Source of the DNA: Pleurotus ostreatus/Saccharomyces cerevisiae fusant
Lineage: Eukaryota; Opisthokonta
NCBI GenBank assembly: GCA_024196135.1
Contig: JAMQCK010000001.1
Location: 248,001 to 312,000, forward strand
Direction of reading: 5' to 3'
DNA length: 64,000 nucleotides
The notes under the pieces were generated by a model. It did no database searches. It was not told where the DNA came from and saw nothing but the letters and a program-made list of their open reading frames with translations. Numbering within the stretch: the first letter of the stretch is position 1; each line of letters starts with the position of its first letter. Made by a program: the position numbers and the translations under genes. Positions 35,360-46,800 of the stretch are shown piece by piece.

Positions 35360-35800
35360 TCATCCTAAATACTCGACCGGCGGCGAGCGGGCGATGTCGG
35401 TCAGCGGAATCCCAACCCGCGTGTTGACTCGGTTCGGATCCGGGAGCTGGAACTTCCTGAATTTAGTGACATAGATAGCAGGGTCTTCCGTGGGTCGAGT
35501 CAAGAGGATATGGAGTGACCGATATTTGTAGCGGGCGCCGAAGGTGGTGAGCAAGGAGAGCTCGGAGATTGCCTCGAAACTTCAACCGTACGATTGCCAG
35601 GATCACACGTGCAAGTTGTTGAAGTCGGGTCGATTCGACCAGCCTGCACGGTGGTCAGCAGCTCTGTGACTTGTCTGGGTGGACCGAGACGACAGCGAGT
35701 AAAAAGAATCGACGATAAACGCACGTACACCATCATGTTGTCGCGCCATCTCCCCCAAAGCCGGACAACAAACATCATCAACTTGCACAACGTCGTAACA
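35360..35800 (-). CDS. Possible small gene or gene remnant
   Basis: A 65-codon minus-strand frame ends at 35360 (LLTTFGARYKYRSLHILLTR, then FQLPDPNRVNTRVG). It has even composition and reads like a genuine C-terminus. Upstream short segments (FVVRLWGRWRDNMM, then VTELLTTVQAGRIDPTST) could be earlier exons, but I could not place clean splice sites for both joins. No family recognised. It may be a decayed copy of a larger gene. Confidence 0.3.
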
Positions 35801-36182
35801 ACTAACTACGTCTCCTCTCTTATACTAGGCGTTTGTGTTCGTATATAGTGTACGTAAAGTCCACTCGATCATGTCCAAGAGTATCGTACCATACGTTAGG
35901 TCAAGCAGCGTAAATAAACCTCTAAACCTCGAGCCTGGGCGAACCCACCGACAGGCGGTAGGCGAGCACCTCCGACAGGCGAAACAGAAGAACCTCCTCT
36001 CGACAGGCAAGCCCGCTCGACAGGCAAAAACCCCAACAATGACAGGACAAATAAAAGATAGGCGCGTATGGTAGAGGGCGCGATGCAGCAGTGGAAAGCA
36101 TAGTGGAGAGAGCGATACAAATACAAGATTTGAGACGGATCGTTGATTGAGGACTTGGTGTTGGTACGGTGGTATTGGATCT
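35801..36182. other. Intergenic region
   Basis: No coding signal. Repeats of a CGACAGGC motif occur at about 35949-36022 (four copies with irregular spacing), within the 3' flank of the CCCH gene. Confidence 0.35.
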
Positions 36183-37805
36183 TCAAGGGGACTCGGCGGA
36201 GAACAGGTGCAGACGCTAGTTACGATGTTGTCAGCCACGATGCGGTAAACAGAAAAAACCATCTTACCTCAACTCTACGCCTCGTCACCCGCGGGCTCAC
36301 CGCATAAGGACTGGAAAGCGCACGAGCACGCGCCGGGGTCTCTGGCAGGCTCAAGCGCCGCGGGATGAATGGCGGGGTCTCCGGCCTCGTCGGGAAGGCG
36401 TACGAGCACGGAGGGGCACCGTCGTCCGTGCATGCTGAACGCAGCGGGAAGTCGAACGAGGACGAGAATACGTCCTGATCCTGCTCCTCCTGCGACGAAG
36501 GCGACTCGGACCACACTGGTGATCGTGGAGACGGGCTAGGTACAGGAGCCGCGGTCCATGCCGGCAGGAGGCTCGCTGGTGCTTGGGGCTGTGGCGGCGC
36601 TTGGGGCTGGAACGGCACACAGGGAGGCGGCGGCGGGCGGACCATGAGTGAGGTCGGAAGGCGCGGTCGTATGCGCTGCCGAGTGCTGGCCTTCCGCGGT
36701 CGTGCTGCGCGCTCCAAAGGCGGGGCTGCAGATGCGTCAGCTTGGATCGGGCGCAGGGCGAGGGAGTCGCAATGATTTAGCACGGTGAGGCGCTGGATTT
36801 TACTCACTCGTTCGTCCCAGTTTCGTACCGCCGCTTATGACGCGCCACTTTATCGGATAGAACTCGCGCTTCCGCTCTTCTTGGCTATCCTGCGGAGGCG
36901 GAGGGGCGGGTTTAGGCGGCAGTGCGAGTGCCGAGGGCTCAGGCGTCGACACCGGGGAAGGTTCCGAGTGGATGCTGGAAGATGATCAGCCGGTAATTCT
37001 ACTGAGTGCAAGCATTACCAACAATGTACACATGTCGCCTCTTGAGCAACCAGACGCGGACCTGAAGAACATGCATGGGCTCGCTGCAGACAGCGTCAGT
37101 ACATCATTACGGAAAAAGCGAATTGCACGTACTTTTGTACTTCATGTTCCGCACTTTGCTCGCTGGCTGCGGGGCAGGCATACGAACACCGAACTCGTCC
37201 ACAGGGGAAGCGACAGCGACACCCGCGTCGTCATGCTGGTCAAAGTCCGATATCCACGGCATGTCCTCGGAGACCGTTGTAGCCGTTGAAGGCGAGTAGG
37301 TGAGAGAACCCATAGACGAGATCGACGAGGCGGGGGTCATCATTTGCGGAGGGGTCATCATGGTGTCAAACAGCGGCACCGCGCAGGAAGCAGGTGGGGT
37401 GACGGGGTATGCGACCGGCGAGTACGCTGGAAGGGAGGGGGGAAGAGAAGGGGGAGGAGTAGACCACTGGGGAGGGCTCATAGGCTCTGCGGAAGCCGTC
37501 AGATATGTGTAAAGGGATACAGATCAGTGACGCACCGCCCGACTGCTCGTGCTTGTATTTGCATCGCATTCCGTGCACGCAATGCCCCATTGCGTAGTAG
37601 CGACAGTGCCCAGGTCGAACATAAATGGGAGACGAGTGGCCGAAATCGCCCTTGGGCGCGGGACGAGGGCTCCCGCCACGAATCCAGTAGTCAAACGGCA
37701 CGACTGCGGGTGGCCGACCCAGTCAGTGCTTTTCAGTGGGTAAAACGTCAGATGGCACGCACCCTGCCGTCTCTTCTTCCCCTTGAGCCCAGAGTACGCA
37801 CACAT
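36183..37805 (-). CDS. Single CCCH zinc-finger protein
   Basis: The start MCAYSGLKGKKRRQ splices to VVPFDYWIRGGSPRPAPKGD. The finger follows: CRYYAMGHCVHGMRCKYKH, a perfect C-x7-C-x5-C-x3-H motif of the kind that binds RNA. The rest is Pro/Ser-rich and disordered (WSTPPPSLPPSLPAYSPVAY; later PPPPPCVPFQPQAPPQPQAP). One short ordered stretch, EERKREFYPIKWRVISGG, lies near the middle. The last intron joins RVTRRRVE to RLHLFSAESP and the stop at 36183. A role in RNA binding is inferred from the finger alone. Confidence 0.75.
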
Positions 37806-39175
37806 GGTGAGATCCTTTGCTCAATACCCGCCGATCGTCGTCGACGCGTCCCTTCCCTCGAAAAAGCGCGTTCCGTGCGCTGAAGATGCGTGCAGACTAA
37901 GTGCACCCTTGCAGGCAGCCGTATAAGGGGGTGATAATGCGCCTTATATACGCGTGGGGTATCAGACGGCCGGCCGCCCGAGCGAACAATGGACAAATCG
38001 CGCGGATGATCTCAGGGTGCGGTACGGCCCCGGATGGTTGGCGCCACGCGTCGTACTTCCCGGTTCCGTGCTCCTGCCGCCCTAGCTCGACGAGATGAGG
38101 GTTTCTGCGCACGAGGTACGATGGGGGAACCTTGTCTGGGTGTCCGTGTCTAGCGCGCTGGTGACCAGACGGTCCGGGAACAATAAGCTCGTGCGCCGCC
38201 GCTTGCCTTTGCGTTCGAGGGTCAGTCTGGTGGCGTACGTCCTGGGCGCAATATACAACGCACCGAGTCTCTTATTGTTCCTACTCACAACGGGGCAATC
38301 TGAGATGTGTTGTCGGAGGAAGAGTCACACGCGAGGCGGCACGGCTCCGTTTACATTCCAGTCACGCCCTATATTATATATACACGTGCCCATTGTTCAA
38401 CTCGCAACCGGGGCCTCGGGGAACTTTGCATCTGTTGGCAAGCACTTTAATTTCCGTACACATACGCCCGGGAATGTGTACAGTGTAACGTAGGCCACGA
38501 GTTTCGTCGCCTGCGTAGGAAAGCCACAGAAGGGCTAGTATGTGCTCTACCCGCCAGACAGCCTCCATTTGGCCAAGGGGGAACTTGATCTACCTCATAT
38601 CCTACACAATCTCTCGAGTTAGGCACATTCGGGACAGCCAGGGCTGCCAGAAAGCTTTGCAGATTCCAAATCGCTGGGAATCCGTGCAGTTGCGACTTCC
38701 GATCACATTTTGCCTTCATCTGCCGATTGGGGACGATTCTCGCGGAACTCAAATGTAGACTTGCAAGTTCGTACAACTCCGGCGTTGCAGCTGTACGTTT
38801 GCGTGCCCCGCCTCTGGTGGGATAAGCGTGGTCTTCCTCGACCCACGAATATACTTCCTGCGCACCTGAATCCCGTCAATGATTGGATCCGCGCATTTAC
38901 TCAACACCGGCAAGTCAGATCTGAGAGCCTCTTGCGATATAACATCGGGCTGCATACCGATCAGTTCTCGTCGCCGTGCGCGGCGCAGAGGGGGTTGCCG
39001 GTCTCGGTCGTCGCATCGTCAGCCGCTTTTCATGCAAGGGAGTCGGTCGCACGAGCGACGCCTGGCGCATGTCAGGGAGTCATGGAAATAAATATGCGTC
39101 GTTAAGTTACAGTGCATTCCGCAGGATCACGATGTCCCCAGCCCCAAGGCGTTTGGAGACCGTGAAGCCCAGCGC
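37806..39175. other. Long intergenic region, nothing convincing found
   Basis: This 1.37 kb stretch has scattered short frames on both strands but no recognisable motif, tRNA fold or repeat. It contains the promoter of the CCCH gene at its left end and the 3' flank of the phosphodiesterase gene at its right. Confidence 0.4.
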
Positions 39176-40474
39176 TCAAAACCCATTCAGCTTGTCCACC
39201 GCCTTCTTGCCTTCGCCGAGGTCGACGAAGTCGAGCAGGACGAAGCTCGGGTATGTGTTGTCCTCGCTGTATGACACGCACTTATCGGCGGCGGAGACGA
39301 TGCTGAGGGCGAATGTCAGCTAGGCGAGCACGGGCAAACAACCAACAAATACATACGAGTCGACACCGTTCGTCGTGGGCGCGTCTTCAGGGTCGCTGTA
39401 CTTGATGTCGCCAATGTGCTTGTTAAGCGAGTGGTTAATCATATACATGTGGTCCGCCGTCGACTGCTTGTCGCTAGTCCGGTCGATGCTGCAAGGGAAC
39501 GAGTCGTCCGTGTACCCGTACGGGGTCTCCCAGATCTGGACAATTACCGCGTCAGCTCGCCGCTTCTTTCTCGATCTAAGCGCCTGTCTCACCATATCGA
39601 ATTCGGGAAGGATGAAGTCGACCTGGCTGGGATCCGCGTTCGCATCCAAGAAGACGACTACGCGCTTGCCGCTGTCGAGCAGTTCCCCCAGCGTCGGCCA
39701 GTCGCCCTGCTTGACGGGCAGGCTCGGCGGCACGTATGCGAGGTCGGTGATGCCCGCGTCGTCGAAGGCGGGCTTCCAGACGTCGGTGAGGGAGACGTCC
39801 TCGGGGTTCGTGAAGAGGAGTGTGAGGACCTCGTCGGGGTTGGCGTCGAGCCAGGTCTTGACGGTCTTGAGGTAGTCGACGACCTTGCCGCCATCGAAGA
39901 GGATCTGAGGTAGATGAATAAGGCTGTCATGGCGTAAACTTGGAAGGGCGTACGCAGCCTGTGGGGTGTCAGGTTATTGTCCTTGGCTAGACAGATACAG
40001 ACACATACTAGTATGGCAGAAGTGCAAGTCATCGCCATTCATGTGCGATTGCGCCTGAAGAAGGCGCACACCGGTGTCAAGCTGGGTCGGAATATCGACT
40101 TCCTGATCGCGGGCCACTGCAATAAAGACTGTAAGCCCAACGGACGGTTAATTAGTCCTTTGAAAACTTACAGGCCAGAGGATCATCGCTGTACGCAAAA
40201 GAGTCGTGCGAGCCCATAAAGGTGACATTCCCGTAAGAACGGTCGCAGAGCTCTGCATGACCGTTGCAAGCCCTGTCCCGACTATTCATATCGCACGTTA
40301 GCACGCGCAGTATCCGAAATCCACTGACGCATACCTCTTAGGAGCCGCAAGGACAGAGGGGACGGCGAGAAGCGACGCGAGCGCGGTCAGAGCCAGCATA
40401 GCAACGGCGTGAACAGACGTGTGAAGGGCGAACGAGCGGAGAGCTGCGGCTGGAAGACAGCGAGAAGGAAGCAT
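39176..40474 (-). CDS. Secreted PI-PLC-like phosphodiesterase
   Basis: The start is MLPSRCLPAAALRSFA at 40474; a hydrophobic signal follows (VAMLALTALASLLAVPSVLA). After an intron come NGHAELCDRSYGNVTFMGSH and DSFAY, the X-domain opening with its catalytic-type histidine. DIPTQLDTGVRLLQAQ follows, then the second conserved histidine region (DDLHFCHTS) and VVVFLDANADP. The last exon reads SFVLLDFVDLGEGKKAVD and ends NGF at 39176. Fungal members are secreted single-domain phosphodiesterases of the PLC-like superfamily with poorly known substrates. About six introns cut the gene. Confidence 0.85.
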
Positions 40475-41112
40475 CCTAGGCACATCGCCCGAGCGTCCTT
40501 ATATACCTGCCTGTGAAGCGCCCTTCGACACACGCGAAGCCCTCATCGACGCATGCGTCGTGCCCATGACCATCTGACCGGAGTGCGGTGGGCGAACGTG
40601 CCGTCAAGGGGTTTACCCAAAGCTGATACACACTGATACCCGGAGTGGTACTGGCTGATGCGGCCGTCTAATTCGAGCACCTTTTTGGAGTACAATAGAA
40701 CGCATCAACGTCGCAGATCTTTGGGAGAATAGCCGTCGGCTGGACGTGTTTCGACAGCCCTAGTCATGTTCAGCAAGGTAGTGCAGACAGCGCAAAGGCT
40801 CAAGCCAGTGAAAGTCTCCATTCGAACAGGAAGCGAGGCACAGGTGGTCTGGAATGAGTGTTCGATGAGATGCAGCAAGTTCAGGAGAAGATTGAAGTTC
40901 GAACTCGGAGCTGGCCGCGGTGTCATGATCTAGTAACGCAGTAACGAAGTGTGACACTTTCCCAAGACGGAAATCCTTTTCTTTTCGCTCGCGCTCCCGA
41001 CTGGGCTGAATGGCCAGCGAAGTCTCCCGACCATAGCCGTCCTCATCACTGTATAAAGGATTCAGTAACGTAACACACGAAAGACCCTACATACCGGTCT
41101 ACTCCGACTATC
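40475..41112. other. Divergent intergenic region between the phosphodiesterase and brf1
   Basis: It holds two divergent promoters. No additional gene seen; frames on the minus strand at 40705-40957 have no protein character. Confidence 0.35.
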
Positions 41113-43397
41113 ATGGTACGCCGATTCCTCCCAAATCTGACTCCCCAGCCGTACTGATCGACAATCATTCAGGCGATATGTACCGAGTGCGGTGGTACAA
41201 CTATCGACAGCGACGCTGCCGCTGGAAATAGCTTCTGCACACAATGCGGGACGGTTGTGGAGGAGAGCCAGATTGTGAATGAGGTCGTGTTCGGCGAGAC
41301 GTCGACGGGGGCAGCCATGGTCCAGGGCTCCTTTGTCGCTCAGGGTGCCAGTGCGTACTGCACTCATAATGTCCCCTTTATCTTCTGATAAGCATTTTGA
41401 TAGCCCGAGCCCGCCTGGGAGGGCCCTACGGGAATCGGGGGAACGTCGAGTCGCGAGAGCAGACACTCGCTAATGGTGCGTTTGCCGATCGTGGATCATA
41501 CTTCCCCTTTGACGCTGGCAATAGCCGAGCGTAATATCGCCCAAATTGCGATCGCACTACATCTATCCGAAGTCGTTCGCTTCGCCGCCCTGCGTCTCTA
41601 CACCCTCGCCGTCGAACACAAGTTTACGAAAGGCCGCAAGAGCATGAACGTCGCCGCCGTTTGCCTCTACGTCGCATGTCGGCAGAAGGAGACTCGACAA
41701 TACATGCTAATTGACTTCTCTGATATATTGGAGGTATGCGGCATCCTACTTCTCTCCCCCCGCGATGAATCCTGACTCACGTCGCATAGGTCAACGTCTT
41801 TGAGCTCGGTCACATCTACCTTCAACTCGTACAGACTCTCTGTCTCCGCTTACCCCTTGTCGACCCCTCCCACTACATCTCCCGCTTTGCTGCCCTCCTC
41901 GAGTTTGGCGACGAGACTCAACGCGTCGCCAATGACGCCGTCCGACTGGTGCAACGCTTCGACCGCGACTGGATGACCCGTGGTCGCCGGCCCGCTGGCA
42001 TTTGCGGCGCTGCCCTCCTTCTCGCTGCCCGCATGAACAATTTTCGCCGCTCCGTCGAGGAAATCGTCCAGGTCGTCAAGATTGCGGACGTCACGCTCAA
42101 GAAACGCCTGGAGGAGTTCAAGAACACGCCCAGCGGCGCCCTTACCCTCGCGGACTTTCGCAATGTCTGGCTCGATGAAGAGGTGGACCCGCCGGCTTAC
42201 ACCAAGGGCCGGCAAAAGGAGGAAGCGGCCCGTCTTGCAGCCCAGATGGCAGAGGAGGACGCAGAGGGCGAGGTTGACGCTGAGGTGCAGGGTAAGGAGA
42301 AGGAGAAGGAGAAGGAGAAGGAGGAGCAGGCGAAAGAGAAGGGGAGGCGTAAGGGGAAACGCAAACGGGAGGCGAACGATGTGGATGGCGAGGGTGAGGA
42401 GGATGAACAGTCCGCCTTCGACACCAACCTCTTTCATGAGGGCATCTTTGCGGATAGCCCCGCCGACGAGCCTGCATCAGATCCAATCGATCCTCTGCTC
42501 GCCGCCAAGGATGTGCCCGCCAGTGCGTCAACGTCAACAAATCCTGTAGAGGAAGCGGCGACCACCGCGATTGCGGAGGAAGTGTCCAGCTTCTTGCACA
42601 GCGACAAGGGCGAGAGACTGAATGAAGCCCTCGAAGCCAATGAGGAGGAGCGACGGGCCAACATGACCGTCTGCGATGAGCTTCTCGACCTCGATGAAGA
42701 GGAGCTCGATCGGTTCATCCTCGGCGAGGAAGAGGTCAAAATCAAAGAACGCGTCTGGGTGGAGCTCAATCGCGATTACCTGGAGGCTCTCGCAGGTGTG
42801 TGGTTTGCAGCAGTATCGAACGCTTGTGTTCTGTTTTGCTGAACGGTTGACCAGCCAAAGCCAACGAAACTGAGAAGCCGACCAAAAGTCGCAAGGTTCG
42901 TACCCCGCCATCGCCATTTCCTCGACCCACCCCAAATCGCCCGCGGCTGCTCTTGTTGTGCCTTGGTCCTTACCTCCTGTTCACTTGTCTTACTCCTGTT
43001 TGCTTTCGTATAGAAACGCAAGGGGAACAAGCCGCGCGACGCGTCTAACGCGACCGGGGCTACCGCCGCAGAGGCGGCGCGCCACCTCGTCAAGAAGACG
43101 GCGAAGTTCAGCAAGCGCATCAACTACGAGGCGTTCGACAGTCTCTTTTTGCCGTATGAGGAGAGCAAGCCGCTGGATGAGAAGGACGATGGGGAGTTGT
43201 ACCAGTTTGACGACAAGATCGACGATCAGGCCCAGGTGGTCGTCATTCCCGACGAGCCCGGTGGGAAGCTGCCGGCGCCACCACGGCCACAGGAAGAGGA
43301 GGGTGAAGCTGACGCCGATGGCGAGTTCGAAGATCTCAGTGACAAGGAGGACGCGCAGGACCCTGGCTGGGAGGAGGGGTATCAGCAGGAGGTGTAG
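41113..43397 (+). CDS. brf1: TFIIIB subunit Brf1
   Basis: Brf1 recruits RNA polymerase III to tRNA and 5S promoters. The first exon is only the start codon (41113-41115). A GTACGC...TTCAG intron leads to AICTECGGTTIDSD, the zinc ribbon (CTEC and CTQC pairs). A B-finger-like linker (RARLGGPYGNRGNVESREQT) and two cyclin repeats follow: AERNIAQIAIALHLSEVVRF with MNVAAVCLYVACRQ, then VQRFDRDWMTRGRRPAGICG. The C-terminal half is acidic and Lys-rich. It keeps the Brf homology block KFSKRINYEAFDSLFLPYEE and ends DPGWEEGYQQEV. No lesion seen. Confidence 0.96.
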
Positions 43398-43818
43398 TTG
43401 TGTATTCACCGCTCCGTTCAATGCGTGTACTAGCGCGTGTATTGGTTGTATGTTTGTACGTAGTCTCTTATCGTTATGCCTACTATGTTGTACTGTTCTG
43501 TCGGGTGTAGAGAGTATATAGTCTTCAGAGCTTACCCACTGACCGTGGCTCTATAAATATGGCCTCTCATGACGGCGTTTTCCCGCTGCCGGAGCCCAGA
43601 GAATCGATATTCATTCAGGCCTTTCACGTCACTTCTTCGTAGGGGATCGCCCGCCACAGCACGCCTGCTCACAAAGGCATACGAGTGCCTTGGTCGAGTT
43701 GGAAAGTTGTCGAGAACGGACATCGGTGGCCGCGTGATTGCTGAATTGCCAAATGTGTATAAACATCTTTTCACGCGGGAGGCGGGCGAACGCCTCAGTC
43801 TTCTTGCCTTTTACCGCC
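43398..43818. other. Intergenic region upstream of the histidine kinase gene
   Basis: It contains the brf1 3' flank and the kinase promoter. A plus frame from 43569 enters the kinase region out of frame and is not a separate gene. Confidence 0.35.
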
Positions 43819-46800
43819 ATGACCATGGACGGGGGCGACTCGTTCGTCCACGAGCCGGACAATTTCGTCCAGTTCCTTCTCCTCCTCCTACCCGTCCTCC
43901 AGGCGCCCCAGAATGCGACCAAGATCCCCACCTATCAGGGCCCGCGAAACTGGGCGACCGATATGATCTTGAAGGATCTCAAGTCGATGGCCGCGCGTAT
44001 GCACAAGGCGGAGCGGGCGCTGCAGGAGAGGGACAGCGCGAACTCGAACGAGCGCACCGAGCGCGACACCGCCCCGACCCCGGAGCCCCGCCGGCGCACC
44101 AATTCCACGCCGCCCACGAAGCCAGACACGGAGGCGCCCGTCGACCCGCCGCCAGAGAAGCGCGAGCGTGTGGTCGAGCAGCCAAACGGAAAGCCCATGA
44201 AGCTCGACATCTCCAGCATGCCCGCCGCCCTATCCGAATTGAACGGCGTCTTCAACCGCGGCTACACCGACGCCGCTGGCCAGTCCTTCACCAAGGGCCC
44301 CGTCTTCTCTCATTCCGCTCCCCCAACCGTCCAGGCGCTCCCTGAGAGCATCAACTGCCCCACTTGCAACTCCAAGGTCAAGATTCCCGATGGCATAGCC
44401 ATGATGAACCGCTTCCGTACCGTCGACACCACACCTGCTGGCAGGGATGGCCCTCCGCCCATGGCTCCACTCGGTCCCAACTACGCTGCACACGCATCAC
44501 TCCCTCGAGCTCAGGAACTCTCGCTACTAGAGACTCAAGTCATGGAAGTTGCTCGGGTCTGCAAGGCCGTCGCCTCGGGCGATCTTACGCAGCGCATCGA
44601 TATTCCCGTGCAAGGCGCAACAATGGTTCAGCTCAAGGACATCATCAACACTATGGTGCGTAGTACGCCCAGCGTTTGAGGCGATTTTTTCAACTCGTCT
44701 ACAGGTCGACAAACTCGGTGTCTTCGCTGAAGAGGTCAGCCGCGTTGCACTGGAAGTCGGCACGGAAGGGTGCGTCTTATTACTCTTTCCGCGTCATCGT
44801 TGCTTCGGCTCCACTGGAAACACCCGGACGATTGACAGTGGCTGGGCGGTACTCCCTATGCAGGGTTCCATGCATCGCGCGCGAGGACCGTCTAGCGTTG
44901 TCGACGTTTCGGTTGCTGTCCCGTCGCCTGCCGTTGCCCTTACCATGCCTTTGAGGACGTAAAGCTCACATCTCCCGCAGCAAATTGGGTGGTCAAGCCC
45001 TGGTCCTCGACGTTGAGGGCACATGGCGCGATCTCACGGCTATCGTCAACAAGTTGGCTGCGAACTTGACCTCGCAAGTGCGCTCGATCGCGACAGTGAC
45101 AAAGGCCGTCGCTTTGGGCGACTTGTCCAAACAAATCGAAGTTGAGGCTAGCGGCGAGATCCTGGACTTGAAGAACACGGTCAACGGAATGGTCATCAGG
45201 TACGTCGTCTACTAGGTTGTTCACCGTATGGCCTCTGACGAGTATTCTTCTTCGCATCTCCTTGGATCGATCCCGATTGCCTCTTATCCATCCTTCGTCT
45301 GCTGTTTTTCCGTCTTGGGTTGTCTCCCTTGATCCGTCGTGTCCACGTTTACGTCCACGCTACCTCCGTCACCGCCACGCCTCCATCCTCGCGTGCTCAG
45401 ATTACGGGCACTGGCAGCGGAGGTCACACGAGTAACGTTGGAGGTCGGTTCACAAGGCAAATTGGGTGGTCAGGCGGACGTTCCGGATGTCGAAGGAGTG
45501 TGGTACGAGTTGGTGCGAAATGTGAGTAACGCCATCCTGCTAGTCCCTCATCGTCCAGACCTGACCTGTTTTCCTACAGGTCAATCGAATGTGTTCGTCC
45601 TTGACGGATCAAGTGCGATCCATCGCCGTCGTCACAACCGCTGTCGCTGGCGGTGACTTGACCCAGAAGATCTCCATCCAGGTCGAGGGTGAGATGGCTA
45701 CGTTGAAGGCCACGGTCAACTCCATGGTAGACCAGTTGAGCGCCTTCGCCAGCGAGGTTACGCGAGTGGCTTTGGAGGTCGGCACGCAGGGTATTTTGGG
45801 TGGCCAGGCAACCGTCGAAGGCGTACAGGGTACATGGGCCGACTTGACGCGCAATGTGAACGTATGTCATGACGCTTCACTTGTCCTCGCAATCGTCTAA
45901 TACCCTTTCCAGAAAATGGCCTCGAACTTGACGGACCAAGTGCGCTCCATCTCGGAGGTCACGAAGGCCGTCGCAAATGGCGATCTCGGCAAGATGGTCG
46001 ACGTCAACGTACAGGGCGAGATGCTCGACTTGAAGATGACCGTCAACCAGATGGTGTCACAGTTGAGTACGCTAGCCAACGAGGTCACGCGTGTCAGTTT
46101 GGAAGTCGGAACCGAGGGTATTTTGGGTGGTCAAGCGTCCGTACCGGGAGTCCAGGGCATGTGGGCAGTGAGTACCGCTTGCAATCTCAAAAGATCATCC
46201 TACTCACCGTTACAAGGTCTTGACGGACAACGTCAACCTGATGGCCATGAACTTGACGAACCAAGTGCGCTCGATCGCCGAGGTCACGAAGGCCGTCGCG
46301 GGCGGTGACTTGTCCAAGAAGATCACCGTCGACGTCAAGGGCGAGATACTCGAGTTGAAGGATACTGTCAACGGCATGACCGATTCGTTGAGTCTGTTCG
46401 CCGACGAGGTCACGCGAGTCGCCAAGGAGGTCGGAACGGACGGGAAGTTGGGCGGTCAAGCCCGCGTCACGAACGTCGGCGGTACTTGGAAGGCTTTGAC
46501 GGACAACGTGAACGTGATGGCAGCCAACGTACGTCTGTTGACCCGCTATGAACGAGTCGATTCTGATCATGATCCTAGTTGACGCTGCAAGTGCGCACCA
46601 TCGCGGAGGCAACGGCAGCTGTGTCCGTAGGTGACTTGACGCGCAAGATCCAGGGTGTCTCGGTCTCCGGAGAGATGTTGGCGTTGGTCAACACCATCAA
46701 CACTATGATTGACCAGTTGTCCATCTTCGCAAGAGAGGTCAAGAAGGTCGCTCGTGAGGTCGGTACCGACGGCAAGCTGGGTGTCCAAGCCGAGGTTGGC

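Noticed and set aside
37901..38493. Plus-strand frames in the long gap at 37.8-39.2 kb as possible small genes
   Set aside because: No motif, no splice-supported extension, and composition like random GC-rich sequence.
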